A DNA stretch of 41,246 nt from Actinomycetes bacterium. Its GTDB lineage: Bacteria > Actinomycetota > Acidimicrobiia > Acidimicrobiales > Ilumatobacteraceae. Shown piece by piece: positions 41,246 to 41,246 of this stretch (position 1 is the stretch's first letter; the number at the start of each line of letters is the position of its first letter). The stretch is taken from the NCBI GenBank assembly GCA_025359865.1, contig JANYDH010000050.1:1-41246 (forward strand). The letters run 5' to 3'. A model generated the notes under the pieces. The model was not told the DNA's origin, ran no database searches, and worked only from the letters and a program-made list of their open reading frames with translations. Made by a program: the position numbers and the translations under genes.

Positions 41246-41246
41246 C

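Noticed and set aside
1-41246. tRNA, rRNA, integrase, transposase or prophage genes
   Set aside because: I looked in the intergenic gaps and among the frames and found no tRNA-like cloverleaf, rRNA stretch or recombinase motif.

Overview
The window reads as chromosomal DNA of a high-GC actinobacterium. Many GTG starts, stop/start overlaps of the ATGA or GTGA type, TANNNT hexamers 5-6 nt before start codons (leaderless transcripts), a WS/DGAT acyltransferase, CsoR copper control and menaquinone genes together suggest an Acidimicrobiia-like lineage. The lineage is an inference; no rRNA or tRNA gene, phage or insertion sequence was seen.

1-11.7 kb is a signalling-plus-export locus. A cyclic-nucleotide-binding protein (66-1082, minus) is divergent from two FtsX-type ABC permeases. 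The second permease is broken by an exact 11-bp tandem duplication, an in-frame amber codon and a probable deletion. Next come a receiver protein whose LuxR-like region has lost recognisable DNA-binding character and is fused to a class III nucleotide cyclase, the ABC ATPase, and a NarL-type membrane histidine kinase. Convergent to these are a LuxR-type regulator and a receiver-only protein. An 18-bp dyad, GGTG-N2-GC-N2-G(C/T)-N2-CACC, lies before three of these genes. The layout suggests a kinase controlling both transcription and a second messenger around a macrolide-exporter-like transporter.

11.7-18.5 kb: a SnoaL-like/TetR/MOSC operon with two perfect operators laid over its promoter; a secreted protein of four 61-residue repeats; a minus-strand PPOX, WS/DGAT and aldo/keto reductase run; and LigT.

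18.7-24.3 kb: a deletion remnant of an OmpR-type regulator, then the copper set copA, a membrane-anchored double-domain protein and copZ, divergent from csoR with two CsoR-type operators. A secreted M23 peptidase follows.

24.3-30.4 kb: a Phd/VapC-type toxin-antitoxin pair, a membrane-anchored beta-propeller, a beta-CASP ribonuclease-like protein, an ArfB-type release factor and a large GGDEF-EAL protein.

30.5-41.2 kb: the conserved phoH-ybeY-CorC run, an SDR, an MFS exporter overlapping it tail to tail, and menaquinone genes menE, menA, a menH-like hydrolase and menD, with a FrnE-like DsbA protein. The last 470 bp hold nested perfect palindromes between two direct repeats, a hexanucleotide array and possibly the end of a minus-strand gene.
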